Position numbers and translations under genes: made by a program
In this document: positions 25,174 to 33,944 of the stretch, piece after piece
Layout of the letters: each line of letters starts with the position of its first letter
Numbering within the stretch: the first letter of the stretch is position 1
DNA from: Phytohabitans flavus
GTDB taxonomy: Bacteria; Actinomycetota; Actinomycetes; Mycobacteriales; Micromonosporaceae
Length of the DNA: 64,000 nt
Assembly (NCBI RefSeq): GCF_011764545.1
Contig: NZ_AP022870.1
Location: 7,136,001-7,200,000, forward strand
Direction: 5' to 3'
Notes under the pieces: model-generated
The model's input: only the letters and a program-made list of their open reading frames with translations
Databases searched by the model: none
Told to the model about the DNA's origin: nothing

Positions 25174-26145
25174 GTGACAGCGGTGCTGGAGATCGAAGGT
25201 CTGCGAAAGACCTATCGCAGCCGTTTCAGGGGAGCCCGCCAGGCGCTCGACGGCTTCGACATGGTGGTGGAGGCCGGCCAGGTGCACGGCTTCCTTGGCC
25301 CGAACGGGTCTGGCAAGACCACGACGTTGCGTACCCTGCTGGGCCTCATCCGCCCCAACGGCGGCCGGATGGCGATCCTCGGCGAGGAGGTGCCGGTCCG
25401 CCTGCCCGCGGTCGCCGGCCGGGTGGGCGCCATTGTGGAGAGTCCACAGTTCTTCCCGCACTTCTCGGCCCAGGACACGCTCTCGCTGCTAGCCGACGCC
25501 GGCGAGGTGCCACAGGCGCGGGTGCCCGAGGTCCTGGAGCTGGTCGGCCTGCGCGACCGGGCGAAGGAGCGGGTCAAGACCTACTCGCTGGGCATGAAGC
25601 AGCGGCTCGCGGTGGCTTCGGCACTGCTCAAGAGCCCGGAGCTGCTGATCCTCGACGAGCCGGCCAACGGCCTCGACCCGGGCGGCATCCGCGAGATGCG
25701 CGACCTGATGCGGCAGCTCTCCGCGTCCGGCATGACGGTGGTGCTCTCCAGCCACATCCTCGGCGAGGTGCAGCAGATCTGCGACTCCGTCACGATCATC
25801 TCGCTGGGCCGGCGGGTTGCCTCCGGCCCGGTCGCCGAGGTGCTGGCCCAGCACTCCGGCGGCGGGGTCGTCGTGCGGCTCGAGTCCGCCACCGACCTCC
25901 CGCAGGCCGCCCAGGTGCTTGTCGCGGCCGGCGCGCGGGTCGACCTCAAGCCCGACCACCTGCTGGTCACCGGCATCGAAAAGCCCGCGTGGGTCACTCG
26001 CACCCTAGCCGGCCACGACCTCTATGTGAACGAGCTGGCCCCGGTCACGGTCGACCTCGAAAGCGTCTTCCTGGAGCTGACCGGCACCGCGCCGGTGGCC
26101 GGACAGCACCGCCAGGTCGACCAGTCCGTGGAGGTGCCGGCATGA
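25174..26145 (+). CDS. ABC transporter ATP-binding protein
   Basis: 323 residues. Walker A GPNGSGKTTTLRTLLG, signature YSLGMKQRLAVASAL, Walker B LLILDEPANGLDP, H-loop LSSHILGEV: a complete ATPase of the drug/multidrug exporter (CcmA/DrrA-like) type. Start taken as GTG 25174 (MTAVLEIEGLRKTY); ATG 25162 is in frame. The stop overlaps the ATG of the following permease gene (ATGA), forming a two-gene exporter. Substrate unknown. Confidence 0.9.
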   Translation: MTAVLEIEGLRKTYRSRFRGARQALDGFDMVVEAGQVHGFLGPNGSGKTTTLRTLLGLIRPNGGRMAILGEEVPVRLPAVAGRVGAIVESPQFFPHFSAQDTLSLLADAGEVPQARVPEVLELVGLRDRAKERVKTYSLGMKQRLAVASALLKSPELLILDEPANGLDPGGIREMRDLMRQLSASGMTVVLSSHILGEVQQICDSVTIISLGRRVASGPVAEVLAQHSGGGVVVRLESATDLPQAAQVLVAAGARVDLKPDHLLVTGIEKPAWVTRTLAGHDLYVNELAPVTVDLESVFLELTGTAPVAGQHRQVDQSVEVPA

Positions 26146-27167
26146 AGGGTCTGATCCGCGCCGAGGTGCGCCGCCTCGCGAAGCGCCGCGTCACCCGGCT
26201 GATGGTGGTCCTGCTGGTGCTCGGGCTGGGCGCGATCGCGGTCGCGTTCACGGCCGCCAGCACGAAGGTCGGACCGGCCCAGGTGGCCGCCGCCGAGGCG
26301 GAGACGCAGCGGCAGTACGAGGAGTCCCTGCGCATGCACCAGCAGAACCTCGCCGAGTGCGAGGCGGCGCGGACGCGCGGCGAAAACGTCAGCCTGTACT
26401 GGCCGCCCGACTGCAGCACGGATCCGGGGTTCGCGCCGCAGCGGGACCAGTTCGACACGTCGTGGAACCTGCCGTACGAGTTCCACTTCCGCGACCAGTT
26501 CGGCACCTTCATCTCGGTGTTCGCCGGCATCCTCGCGCTCTTCGGCTTCATCGTCGGCGCGTCGTATGTGGGCGCCGAGTGGCACACCGGCGCCATGATG
26601 AACCTCCTGCTGTGGCGCCCGCGCCGGCTCTCGGTGCTCTTCACGAAGCTTGGTGTGCTGCTCGGCGGCGTACTCGGGATCACGGTCGTGCTGGGTGCAC
26701 TGTGGACCGCCGCGTTCTGGCTGATCGGCAGGTACGACGGCCAGACCGGCAAGATGACCCAGGGCGCCTGGGAGTCGTTCGCGCTGACCGGCGCGCGGGG
26801 TGCCGGCCTGGTGCTGGCGGTCACCGCGGTCGCGTTCGGCCTCGCGTCGATCGGCCGCCACACGGCGATGGCACTGGGCGCGGCGGTCGGTGTGGGCGTG
26901 CTGAGCGAGATCGGCATACGGATCGCGCTGACCGTCGCACAGGTGCGGTTCGCCGACCGGTGGGTGCTGTCGACGTACGTGCTGGCCTGGTTCCAAAAGC
27001 GGTGGGAGCTCCAGGAGTGGCGGGCCTGCAACCTCAGCGCCAGCGGCCAGTGTGAGCCTGACATCTTCATCGTCACCTGGCAGCAGTCTGCCCTGGTCTT
27101 CGGCCTGGGCACGGCGGTGGTACTGGCTGCGGCGATCTGGCTGATGCGCAGCCGTGACATCACGTGA
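26142..27167 (+). CDS. ABC-2 type transporter permease
   Basis: 341 residues. N-terminal helix (MVVLLVLGLGAIAVAFTAAS, about 21-40), a long extracytoplasmic segment with two Cys (LAECEAAR and PPDCSTDPG), then about five membrane helices ending in FGLGTAVVLAAAIWLM. Fits an ABC-2 exporter permease working with the ATPase whose gene overlaps its start by four bases. The soluble loop of about 85 residues after the first helix is typical for this group. Substrate unknown. Confidence 0.88.
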   Translation: MKGLIRAEVRRLAKRRVTRLMVVLLVLGLGAIAVAFTAASTKVGPAQVAAAEAETQRQYEESLRMHQQNLAECEAARTRGENVSLYWPPDCSTDPGFAPQRDQFDTSWNLPYEFHFRDQFGTFISVFAGILALFGFIVGASYVGAEWHTGAMMNLLLWRPRRLSVLFTKLGVLLGGVLGITVVLGALWTAAFWLIGRYDGQTGKMTQGAWESFALTGARGAGLVLAVTAVAFGLASIGRHTAMALGAAVGVGVLSEIGIRIALTVAQVRFADRWVLSTYVLAWFQKRWELQEWRACNLSASGQCEPDIFIVTWQQSALVFGLGTAVVLAAAIWLMRSRDIT

Positions 27168-27176
27168 GATAGTCTC

Positions 27177-27194
27177 TTAGCACTTCCGTGCTAA
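27177..27194. promoter_or_regulatory. palindrome TTAGCAC-N4-GTGCTAA upstream of DUF3263 gene
   Basis: Perfect 7-base arms around TTCC. The arms are identical to the outer seven bases of the CIRCE half-sites, but the spacer is four, not nine. It lies 23 bases upstream of the proposed ATG of the DUF3263 gene, where an operator or promoter element would be expected. Regulator unknown. Confidence 0.4.
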
Positions 27195-27216
27195 TCGATA
27201 TCTCGCGAGGAGCCTC

Positions 27217-27596
27217 ATGAAGCCCCCGCCAGTGACGCTCGCGCGCTCGACGCCGAGGCATCCCCCACCGTGGAGCATGACCTCGACGTCGAGCCCGACG
27301 AGGACCTCGACTCCGACGCCGTCGACGCCTCATTCGCGACTGATCTCGCTATAGCGGAGGAGCAGCCGCCGCTATCCGAGCGCGAGCGGATGATCCTGGC
27401 CTTCGAGAGCAAGTGGTGGAAGCACGCAGGGGCCAAGGAGCAGGCCATCCGCGACGAGTTCGACCTGTCCGCGACCCGCTACTACCAGCTCCTCAACGGG
27501 CTGCTGGACAACCCGGCGGCGCTGGCCCACGACCCGGTCCTCGTCGGACGGCTCCGCCGCATCCGCTCGACGCGCGCCCGCACCCGCCGCCGCTGA
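27217..27596 (+). CDS. DUF3263 family protein; start codon separated from the ORF by one missing base
   Basis: The conserved DUF3263 core is clear: LSERERMILAFESKWWKHAG, AKEQAIRDEF and SATRYYQLLNGLLDNPAALA, a small helix-turn-helix-like protein common in Actinobacteria, function unknown. The literal frame has no start before GTG 27270. However, a strong Shine-Dalgarno (GCGAGGAG) and ATG lie at 27202-27219 one frame off. If ATGAAGCC is read as ATGGAAGCC, the frame becomes MEAPASDARALDAEASPTVE and joins the core directly. The N-terminus is acidic (DLDVEPDEDLDSDAVD). Reported from the ATG; the conservative start is 27270. Confidence 0.8.
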
Positions 27597-27609
27597 ATAC
27601 AGGTGTTAC

Positions 27610-27686
27610 TGGAGCCCCCGGTCGGATTCGAACCGACGACCACTCGCTTACAAGGCGAGTGCTCTGGCCAGCTGAGCTACAGGGGC
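27610..27686 (-). tRNA. tRNA-Thr, anticodon TGT
   Basis: 77 bases including an encoded CCA. Acceptor stem GCCCCTG pairs with CGGGGGC; anticodon stem ACTCGC/GCGAGT with loop CTTGTAA (anticodon TGT, threonine); T arm GTCGG-TTCGAAT-CCGAC. D arm GTAGCTCAGCTGGCCAGAGC. All standard positions are present. Confidence 0.96.
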
Positions 27687-27993
27687 GTGTTGACGCCAGC
27701 ATAACGACCGACGGGCATGCCTGGTGATCCGCGTTTGGGCAGCGTACACGGCGTGTTGAAAGGCCCTCGCTGGGTAAGCATGCGAGCCGGACGCCGTTCG
27801 TGCCCGTGTGACCGAATGATCCGCTTGAGCGAGGGCTGTCAACCCCTCCTACCTTGGCAGACACACCGAAACCGTTTACCGTTGCGTGACACGGGCGACA
27901 CCTGGTGCCCCCGTTGGCCGGCACGAGGGTGCCGGTCGCTCCTTCACTCGGATCGTCCGGCACGTTCCTGCCGGTGAAAGGAAGCGCTTCACC
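27687..27993 (+). promoter_or_regulatory. 307-base upstream region of the msiK-like gene with two LacI-type palindromes
   Basis: No gene seen. It contains GAAACCGTTTAC (27868-27879) and GAAGCGCTTC (27981-27990), both fitting the LacI-family pattern AA-n-CG-n-TT. The second overlaps the ribosome site of the ATPase gene (AAGGAAGC, ATG 27994). Similar palindromes occur in the pectin-locus divergent region at 45.6 kb. Confidence 0.5.
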
Positions 27994-29085
<1,092 letters not shown>

Positions 29086-29105
29086 ACGTAAGCAGGCAGG
29101 CGAAC

Positions 29106-29139
29106 GAGGGGGCGGGCCCGATGGGCCGGCCCCCTCTGT
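29106..29139. terminator. strong bidirectional terminator after msiK-like gene
   Basis: Stem of 14 bases (29106-29119 with 29123-29136) with one mismatch and a three-base loop, followed by TGTC. It lies between the convergent msiK-like and WD40-GTPase-TIR genes. Confidence 0.8.
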
Positions 29140-29140
29140 C

Positions 29141-32100
29141 TCACTTCGGCGTCTCCACGATCTCGGACCGCAACTCGGCTGCGACTATGTCCGTGGGCGG
29201 GACCTCGTGCAGGCTCAGAATCAGATCGAACACCGCCTCGAAGTACGCCTCCGGGCGCCGGAAGTCGCAATACACGCGGCCGTGCAGCAGGGGCGGTAGG
29301 GATTGCTCCTCCGAGCCCTCCAGGATGATCGGGAGCACCGTCTCCTTGCTCCGCTTCGTGCCGATCATCCGTTTGCCGATCAGGTCGCCCTCGGCCGCGA
29401 GGACGAAGCCGCGCATCGGATCGTTGTTGTCGTACTTGTAGCGGTAGCGCGGCGTCCCGACGACCACCACCCGGTCAGCGCTCTCGACGCGCTCGACAAA
29501 GCGCGGGACGCTGGCGCCGATCCGGGCGTTGTCCCATTGGTCCAGGATCACGGTGATACCCGCCTTGACGAGGTCGGTCGCCAGCTCACGGGCGACCCAC
29601 CGCTCCTGCTCCGGGTCGCCCCAGGCGTAGCTGATGAAGCAGGTCGGCTGGGTCGCGTCGTCCTGGATGACGTACGTCTTGAGCTTGAAGACGGCCTCCT
29701 CGAACCGGGACCGCTGGCTCGCGGCGCGGCGCCGGGCCCGTACGTCCTCGGCTTGGCCGCGAGCGAGCTGGATCGGCTCGTCGGCCTGGGGAAGGGCGAG
29801 CCGCTCGCCGCAACCGGTGCAGAAGACATCGTCGGCGCCGGCGGTGAGCCGCTCGCGGACGACCGCCCGGTGGACCCGGTGCCCCTCGCCGCACACGATC
29901 GGCTCGTAGCGGCGCACGGTCAGGTCCGGGCGGGCGAGGAAGCTCTCGAACAGGCTCTGGAAGAGCCGCCGGATCGCCTCTCCGACGTTGGCTCCGAAGT
30001 GGAGGACGAGGTCCAGCTCGCCCTCCCGCTCGGCCTCCATCCGGAAGCCACACACCAGCCCGTCTCCGAACGTGTACTCGGCCTGGCTGCGCCACTGGTT
30101 CGTGCGGGCGAACACTCCGGTGTAGCCGAGCAGCACGACGAGCGAGGCGTAGACGTTCTCGACCGCGCCCGTCGCGGTGTACGCCGCGCCCTCCTCGACC
30201 GGCTGCGTGTCGTCGACCACGGGCCGCTTGAGGTTGATCAGCTCGGGAAATACGAGGTACACGCGCGAGGTGAGCGGGTCGGTCTCGCGGAAGCAGACGT
30301 TGTGCTTGAGGAAGAGCGCCACGGCCGAGTCGAGCAGCGCGTCCCGTTCGGCGCCGGACAGGCCCTGAAGCTCCGGAAAGGCGTAAGCGCCGGCCAGCAC
30401 GCGGCGCTCCTCCAGCGAGCCGAGGCCCTTAGGGTTGCGGCGCGCCTCCAGGACAATCGACGCCGCGATGTTGTTGAGCAGCTCGGGCGCGAGCAGGATG
30501 CGGGTCTTGTTGGTGGAGGTGCGCAGCCACGCCACATAGCCGTGGTTGGCGAGATGGCCGACCGCGCTCCGCATTTCGCGGTCGGTGAAGCGGCGCGTGG
30601 GGTCGTCTCGCTCCAGGCGCTCGCGCAGCTTTCCGGGCGAGAGGATGACCGGCTCCCGCCTTTGCGCCTCCTTCAGCGTCAGCACCGTGTCTTTGATCCA
30701 CTTGAACGTCGCCGTCGTGACCGTGGTCGGCCGCTCGTCCCACCGGACGGCAGCACGCATGAGCTTCATCAGCTCTTCGATGCCCGTGCCGTCGAACGCG
30801 CTCGTCGTCACGTACGACGCGACGCCGCGCTCCGCGCAGAACTCGGCGATCTCGCTCTCGGCCAGGCGCGCGCTGCCCCGGTCGGCGCGTGCGGCCACCA
30901 GGACAACCTCACGGCGCTCCGTGCCGAGCTGGCGGAGCCAGTAGTCGACCGCCCGGAGCGGGTCGTCGTCGCGGGTCGGGTCGAAGAGCACGAGAGCGAT
31001 GTCGGCGTCGTCGAGGAAGAGCGCATGGATGAGCCGGTAGTCCGGCTGACCGGCGAGGTCCCAGAGAATCGCTTCGCACTGCGCCCCGTCGGCGCGGGTG
31101 CCGCCGAGGTCGTCGAGTACCCAGAACTGCTGCCCGTGGGTGGACGGGTGGTTTTTGAACCTCCCGTTGGCGAGCCGGTAGCCAAGTCCGGTCTTACCCA
31201 CCCCCGAGTCCCCGACCAGCACGATCTTGGCCGACGTGTATGTGACAGAGGCTGGACGGGACCGGCCGATGATGAGATCCGGATCGAGGCGCCAGAGGTG
31301 GACGACGTTCTTCGACCCTTCTCTACCCGTCGTGGCGAGGATGGGGAGGGTCGGGTGGAAAGCGACACTCTGCCAGGTGGCACGGTCCGGCTCCCGGATG
31401 AGACCAACCTCGGCCCAGGTCGCGCAGTCCCAGAGCCGCACGGTGCCGTCGGTGCCCTTTGACGCCATCAGGCGCCCGCCCGCGGCGAACGACAGCGAGC
31501 TTACGTCGTCGGTGTGACTTTCAAGTGTGGTCAGTAGCCGGCCTGCCCGGTGATCCCACACCTTGATCGTGTTGTCGCGAGCGCAGCTGACCAGCAGCCG
31601 GCCGTCCGGCGTGAACGCGACGTCGTAGACGTCCGCCTTGTGCCCCTTGAGCGTCACAAGCCTGCGCCCGTCCGAGGCCGTCCGCACCTTCACGAGGCGG
31701 TCGTCGCCACCGGAGGCGAGGAGGTCTCCGGCCGGATCGAACGCAACCGCGTCGACATACCGGTAGCTGTCCTGCTTGTGAGCCTGGTAGCGGACCCTGC
31801 CGGTGTGGATGTCGTAGACCTGCGCACGCTGCATCCCACCGATGGCAAGCAGATCGTCGCGTGGGCTGAACGCGAGCGCGTCGCTTCCCGAGATCTTCAG
31901 GGACGTCCGCAGCGTCCAGGCATCCACTCGCCACAACTTGACGACGTCGTCGTCGCCGGCGGTGGCGAGGATCTTGCCGGTGCGGTCGAACGCCACCACG
32001 TCGACATCGTCTTTGTGAGCGCTGATGGTGTGCAGATGCTCGCCCGTCGAGCCGTCCCAGATACGGACGGTGTCGTCTTCGGACGGTGTCGCGAGCAGGC

Positions 32101-32215
32101 GGCCGTCAGGAGACCACGCCATCCGTCCAATGTTTCCGGTATGGCCGCGGAGCGTCGCGACAAGGGCAACGCCATCCGGCAGATCGACCTTTCGGCCCGG
32201 CTTTTCTGTAGCCAC
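29141..32215 (-). CDS. WD40-repeat / ROC-like GTPase / TIR (SEFIR) multidomain protein
   Basis: 1024 residues, soluble. Residues 21-310: about seven WD40 repeats (LRGHTGNIGRMAWSPDG, LKGHKADVYDVAFTPDG). Residues 328-495: small GTPase of Rab/ROC type with G1 GDSGVGKT (335-342), G3 WDLAGQPDYR (385-394) and a diverged G4 ARAD (442-445). Residues 500-760: winged-helix/COR-like region. Possible metal site C775, H779 or H782, C799, C802. Residues 855-1000: TIR/SEFIR fold with CFISYAWGD (859-867) and a candidate catalytic Glu942 in GFVLAAEGDLI. The order sensor-switch-effector resembles NLR/STAND-like immune proteins; a TIR with an intact Glu may degrade NAD or signal. GTG start 32215. It lies 108 bases downstream of pectate lyase genes on the same strand. 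Function is inferred from architecture only. Confidence 0.85.
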   Translation of the reverse strand: MATEKPGRKVDLPDGVALVATLRGHTGNIGRMAWSPDGRLLATPSEDDTVRIWDGSTGEHLHTISAHKDDVDVVAFDRTGKILATAGDDDVVKLWRVDAWTLRTSLKISGSDALAFSPRDDLLAIGGMQRAQVYDIHTGRVRYQAHKQDSYRYVDAVAFDPAGDLLASGGDDRLVKVRTASDGRRLVTLKGHKADVYDVAFTPDGRLLVSCARDNTIKVWDHRAGRLLTTLESHTDDVSSLSFAAGGRLMASKGTDGTVRLWDCATWAEVGLIREPDRATWQSVAFHPTLPILATTGREGSKNVVHLWRLDPDLIIGRSRPASVTYTSAKIVLVGDSGVGKTGLGYRLANGRFKNHPSTHGQQFWVLDDLGGTRADGAQCEAILWDLAGQPDYRLIHALFLDDADIALVLFDPTRDDDPLRAVDYWLRQLGTERREVVLVAARADRGSARLAESEIAEFCAERGVASYVTTSAFDGTGIEELMKLMRAAVRWDERPTTVTTATFKWIKDTVLTLKEAQRREPVILSPGKLRERLERDDPTRRFTDREMRSAVGHLANHGYVAWLRTSTNKTRILLAPELLNNIAASIVLEARRNPKGLGSLEERRVLAGAYAFPELQGLSGAERDALLDSAVALFLKHNVCFRETDPLTSRVYLVFPELINLKRPVVDDTQPVEEGAAYTATGAVENVYASLVVLLGYTGVFARTNQWRSQAEYTFGDGLVCGFRMEAEREGELDLVLHFGANVGEAIRRLFQSLFESFLARPDLTVRRYEPIVCGEGHRVHRAVVRERLTAGADDVFCTGCGERLALPQADEPIQLARGQAEDVRARRRAASQRSRFEEAVFKLKTYVIQDDATQPTCFISYAWGDPEQERWVARELATDLVKAGITVILDQWDNARIGASVPRFVERVESADRVVVVGTPRYRYKYDNNDPMRGFVLAAEGDLIGKRMIGTKRSKETVLPIILEGSEEQSLPPLLHGRVYCDFRRPEAYFEAVFDLILSLHEVPPTDIVAAELRSEIVETPK

Positions 32216-32323
32216 AAGCTCTCACCGACCTGGCTGGGGCCCCATCATCGCAATGAAACGCCGCCAGGGCGCGGTCAAATCCGCGACACCCGGCGGCGCT
32301 CTGTGGGAACTGTCGGTCCGAGG

Positions 32324-33883
32324 TCAGACGCTGATACGGCCCGCGCCGGCTCCGCCCGTCACGATCGACTTCACGTTGTTCGGGTTGTCGACCGAGTACG
32401 AGTACGGGATGCCCGCCACGCTGCCGCCACCGCTCTCCGGCGTGCCGGAGCCGACGAAGACGTTGTTGCGCTGAACGATCGCGCCGTCGTCCGAGTCGGC
32501 GTACCCGACCAGCGTGGGCTCGTCGCACTGCTCGAAGTAGTTGCCCTCGACCAGCACGCCCGCGCCCATCGTGGACGCCACGCCGTACTCGTTGTTGAAG
32601 TAGTAGTTGTTGTACACGTGGACCGGGTTGCCGAAGCGCACCCGCGGGTGCCGCGTGCCCGAGCCGTCGAACCAGTTGTGGTGGTACGTGACGCGCAGGT
32701 GCCCCACGTCCTGGCTGGCGTTGTCGTCACTGTGACCCAGCAGCATCGACTTGTCGTGGCCGTAGATCCGGTTCCACGAGACGGTGACGAAGTCGGAGCC
32801 GCGCTTGATGTCGACCGCGCCGTCGTACCCGTTGGTGAAGCTGTTGTGGTCGACCCAGACGTTGAGCGACGAGGTCTCCACGTTGATCGCGTCGTCATCC
32901 CAGTCGCGGAAGCTGATGTTGCGGATGATGACGTTCCGGCTGCCGCTGAGCGTGAGCCCGCAGCCCGCGATCGTGGCGCCGGAGTTGCCGACGATGGTCT
33001 TGTTGGAGCCCACCCGCAGCATGCCGGAGCAGGAGATCGTGCCGGAGATCCGGACGACCGCCGCGTTGGTGCCGGAGATCGCGCTGGTCAGGGCCGACGC
33101 GCTGGTTACCGTCGTGGCGCCCGCGTTGCCGCCACCGTTCGTACCGCCGTTCTGGGTGGCCCAGCCGACGAGGCCGTTGGCGTTGCCGGGCGGCGGGCCG
33201 GTGGTCGGTGGCGCGCCGGTCGTGGGCGGGGCACCCGTGGTGGGCGGCGCGGTCGTCGGCGGGGTGGTACCGGAGTCGCTCACCACGACGTCGTCGAAGC
33301 GGGCGCTGGCGAATTCGGTGACCAGCCCGATCCGCCCCGAGCTGTTCAGCGTGTTCGTCCCGGAGGCGATCTGCGAGCCGTTGACGAAGCCGCGGATCGT
33401 GCTGCCGCTCGCCTCGATGCGCAGGGTGTACCAGGTGCCGGTGGCGACGCTCAGCCCCACGCCGCCGATCACGGTGACGCTGCTGCCGTTGACGGCCTGA
33501 AGCTCGGCCCGGCCGCTGTTCAGCAGCGCCAGGCGGTACATCTTGGTGGCGCTGGTCGAGCGCGTGGCGAGGGCGACGACCCGGCCGGAGCCGTTGTACG
33601 ACAGCGGCTTGACCCGCGCCTGGACCTGGTAGTTGGTCCACCCGGTGTCGCCGGCGAACTGGCGGGCGCGCTCGCTGCCGTTGTCGGTCTGCTCGAGCGT
33701 CCCGGACCCGTCGGTGACGACCGACCAGGTACCGCCGGACTTGGACCAGCCGCTGGAGTTGCCGTCGTTGAAGTCGTCGGAGAGGAGGGTCGCGGCGTAC
33801 GCGGCCCCGGTCAGGCCGGCGACGAGGGCCACCGCTGTGGCGCCCGCCCCGGCGGCCAGGAGGAGCTTGTTTCTGACGCGCAT
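32324..33883 (-). CDS. secreted pectate lyase, polysaccharide lyase family 1, with N-terminal jelly-roll domain (pel1)
   Basis: 519 residues from ATG 33883. Signal peptide (NKLLLAAGAGATAVALVAGL then AYAA cleavage region), a beta-sandwich module of the LamG/DUF1080 kind (LLSDDFNDGNSSGWSKSGG, about 30-205), a Thr/Pro linker, then the PL1 parallel beta-helix: FRDWDDDAINVE (calcium-binding Asp cluster), VWVDHNSFTNGYDGAVDIK, VTVSWNRIYGHDK and the catalytic Arg motif TRHPRVRFG. It cleaves de-esterified polygalacturonate by beta-elimination outside the cell. Last and lowest of four tandem lyase genes on this strand. Confidence 0.92.
   Translation of the reverse strand: MRVRNKLLLAAGAGATAVALVAGLTGAAYAATLLSDDFNDGNSSGWSKSGGTWSVVTDGSGTLEQTDNGSERARQFAGDTGWTNYQVQARVKPLSYNGSGRVVALATRSTSATKMYRLALLNSGRAELQAVNGSSVTVIGGVGLSVATGTWYTLRIEASGSTIRGFVNGSQIASGTNTLNSSGRIGLVTEFASARFDDVVVSDSGTTPPTTAPPTTGAPPTTGAPPTTGPPPGNANGLVGWATQNGGTNGGGNAGATTVTSASALTSAISGTNAAVVRISGTISCSGMLRVGSNKTIVGNSGATIAGCGLTLSGSRNVIIRNISFRDWDDDAINVETSSLNVWVDHNSFTNGYDGAVDIKRGSDFVTVSWNRIYGHDKSMLLGHSDDNASQDVGHLRVTYHHNWFDGSGTRHPRVRFGNPVHVYNNYYFNNEYGVASTMGAGVLVEGNYFEQCDEPTLVGYADSDDGAIVQRNNVFVGSGTPESGGGSVAGIPYSYSVDNPNNVKSIVTGGAGAGRISV
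33201..33265. repeat. 18-base tandem repeat coding the Thr/Pro linker of pel1
   Basis: Three to four imperfect copies of an 18-base unit encode PPTTGA-type repeats in the linker between the two domains of the lyase. Such arrays are prone to slippage and may vary among strains. Confidence 0.55.
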
Positions 33884-33900
33884 GGGGGTCCCTTTCACGT

Positions 33901-33928
33901 GGGGCGGCGACCGCACGGCCGCCGCCCC
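33901..33928 (-). terminator. hairpin between pel2 and pel1
   Basis: GGGGCGGC / GCCGCCCC, 8 bases, with inner CCG/CGG pairing, 17-44 bases after the stop of the second lyase gene and just before the start of the first. Likely a terminator or processing site. Confidence 0.6.
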
Positions 33929-33944
33929 CAAGGTGTGATGGTGG

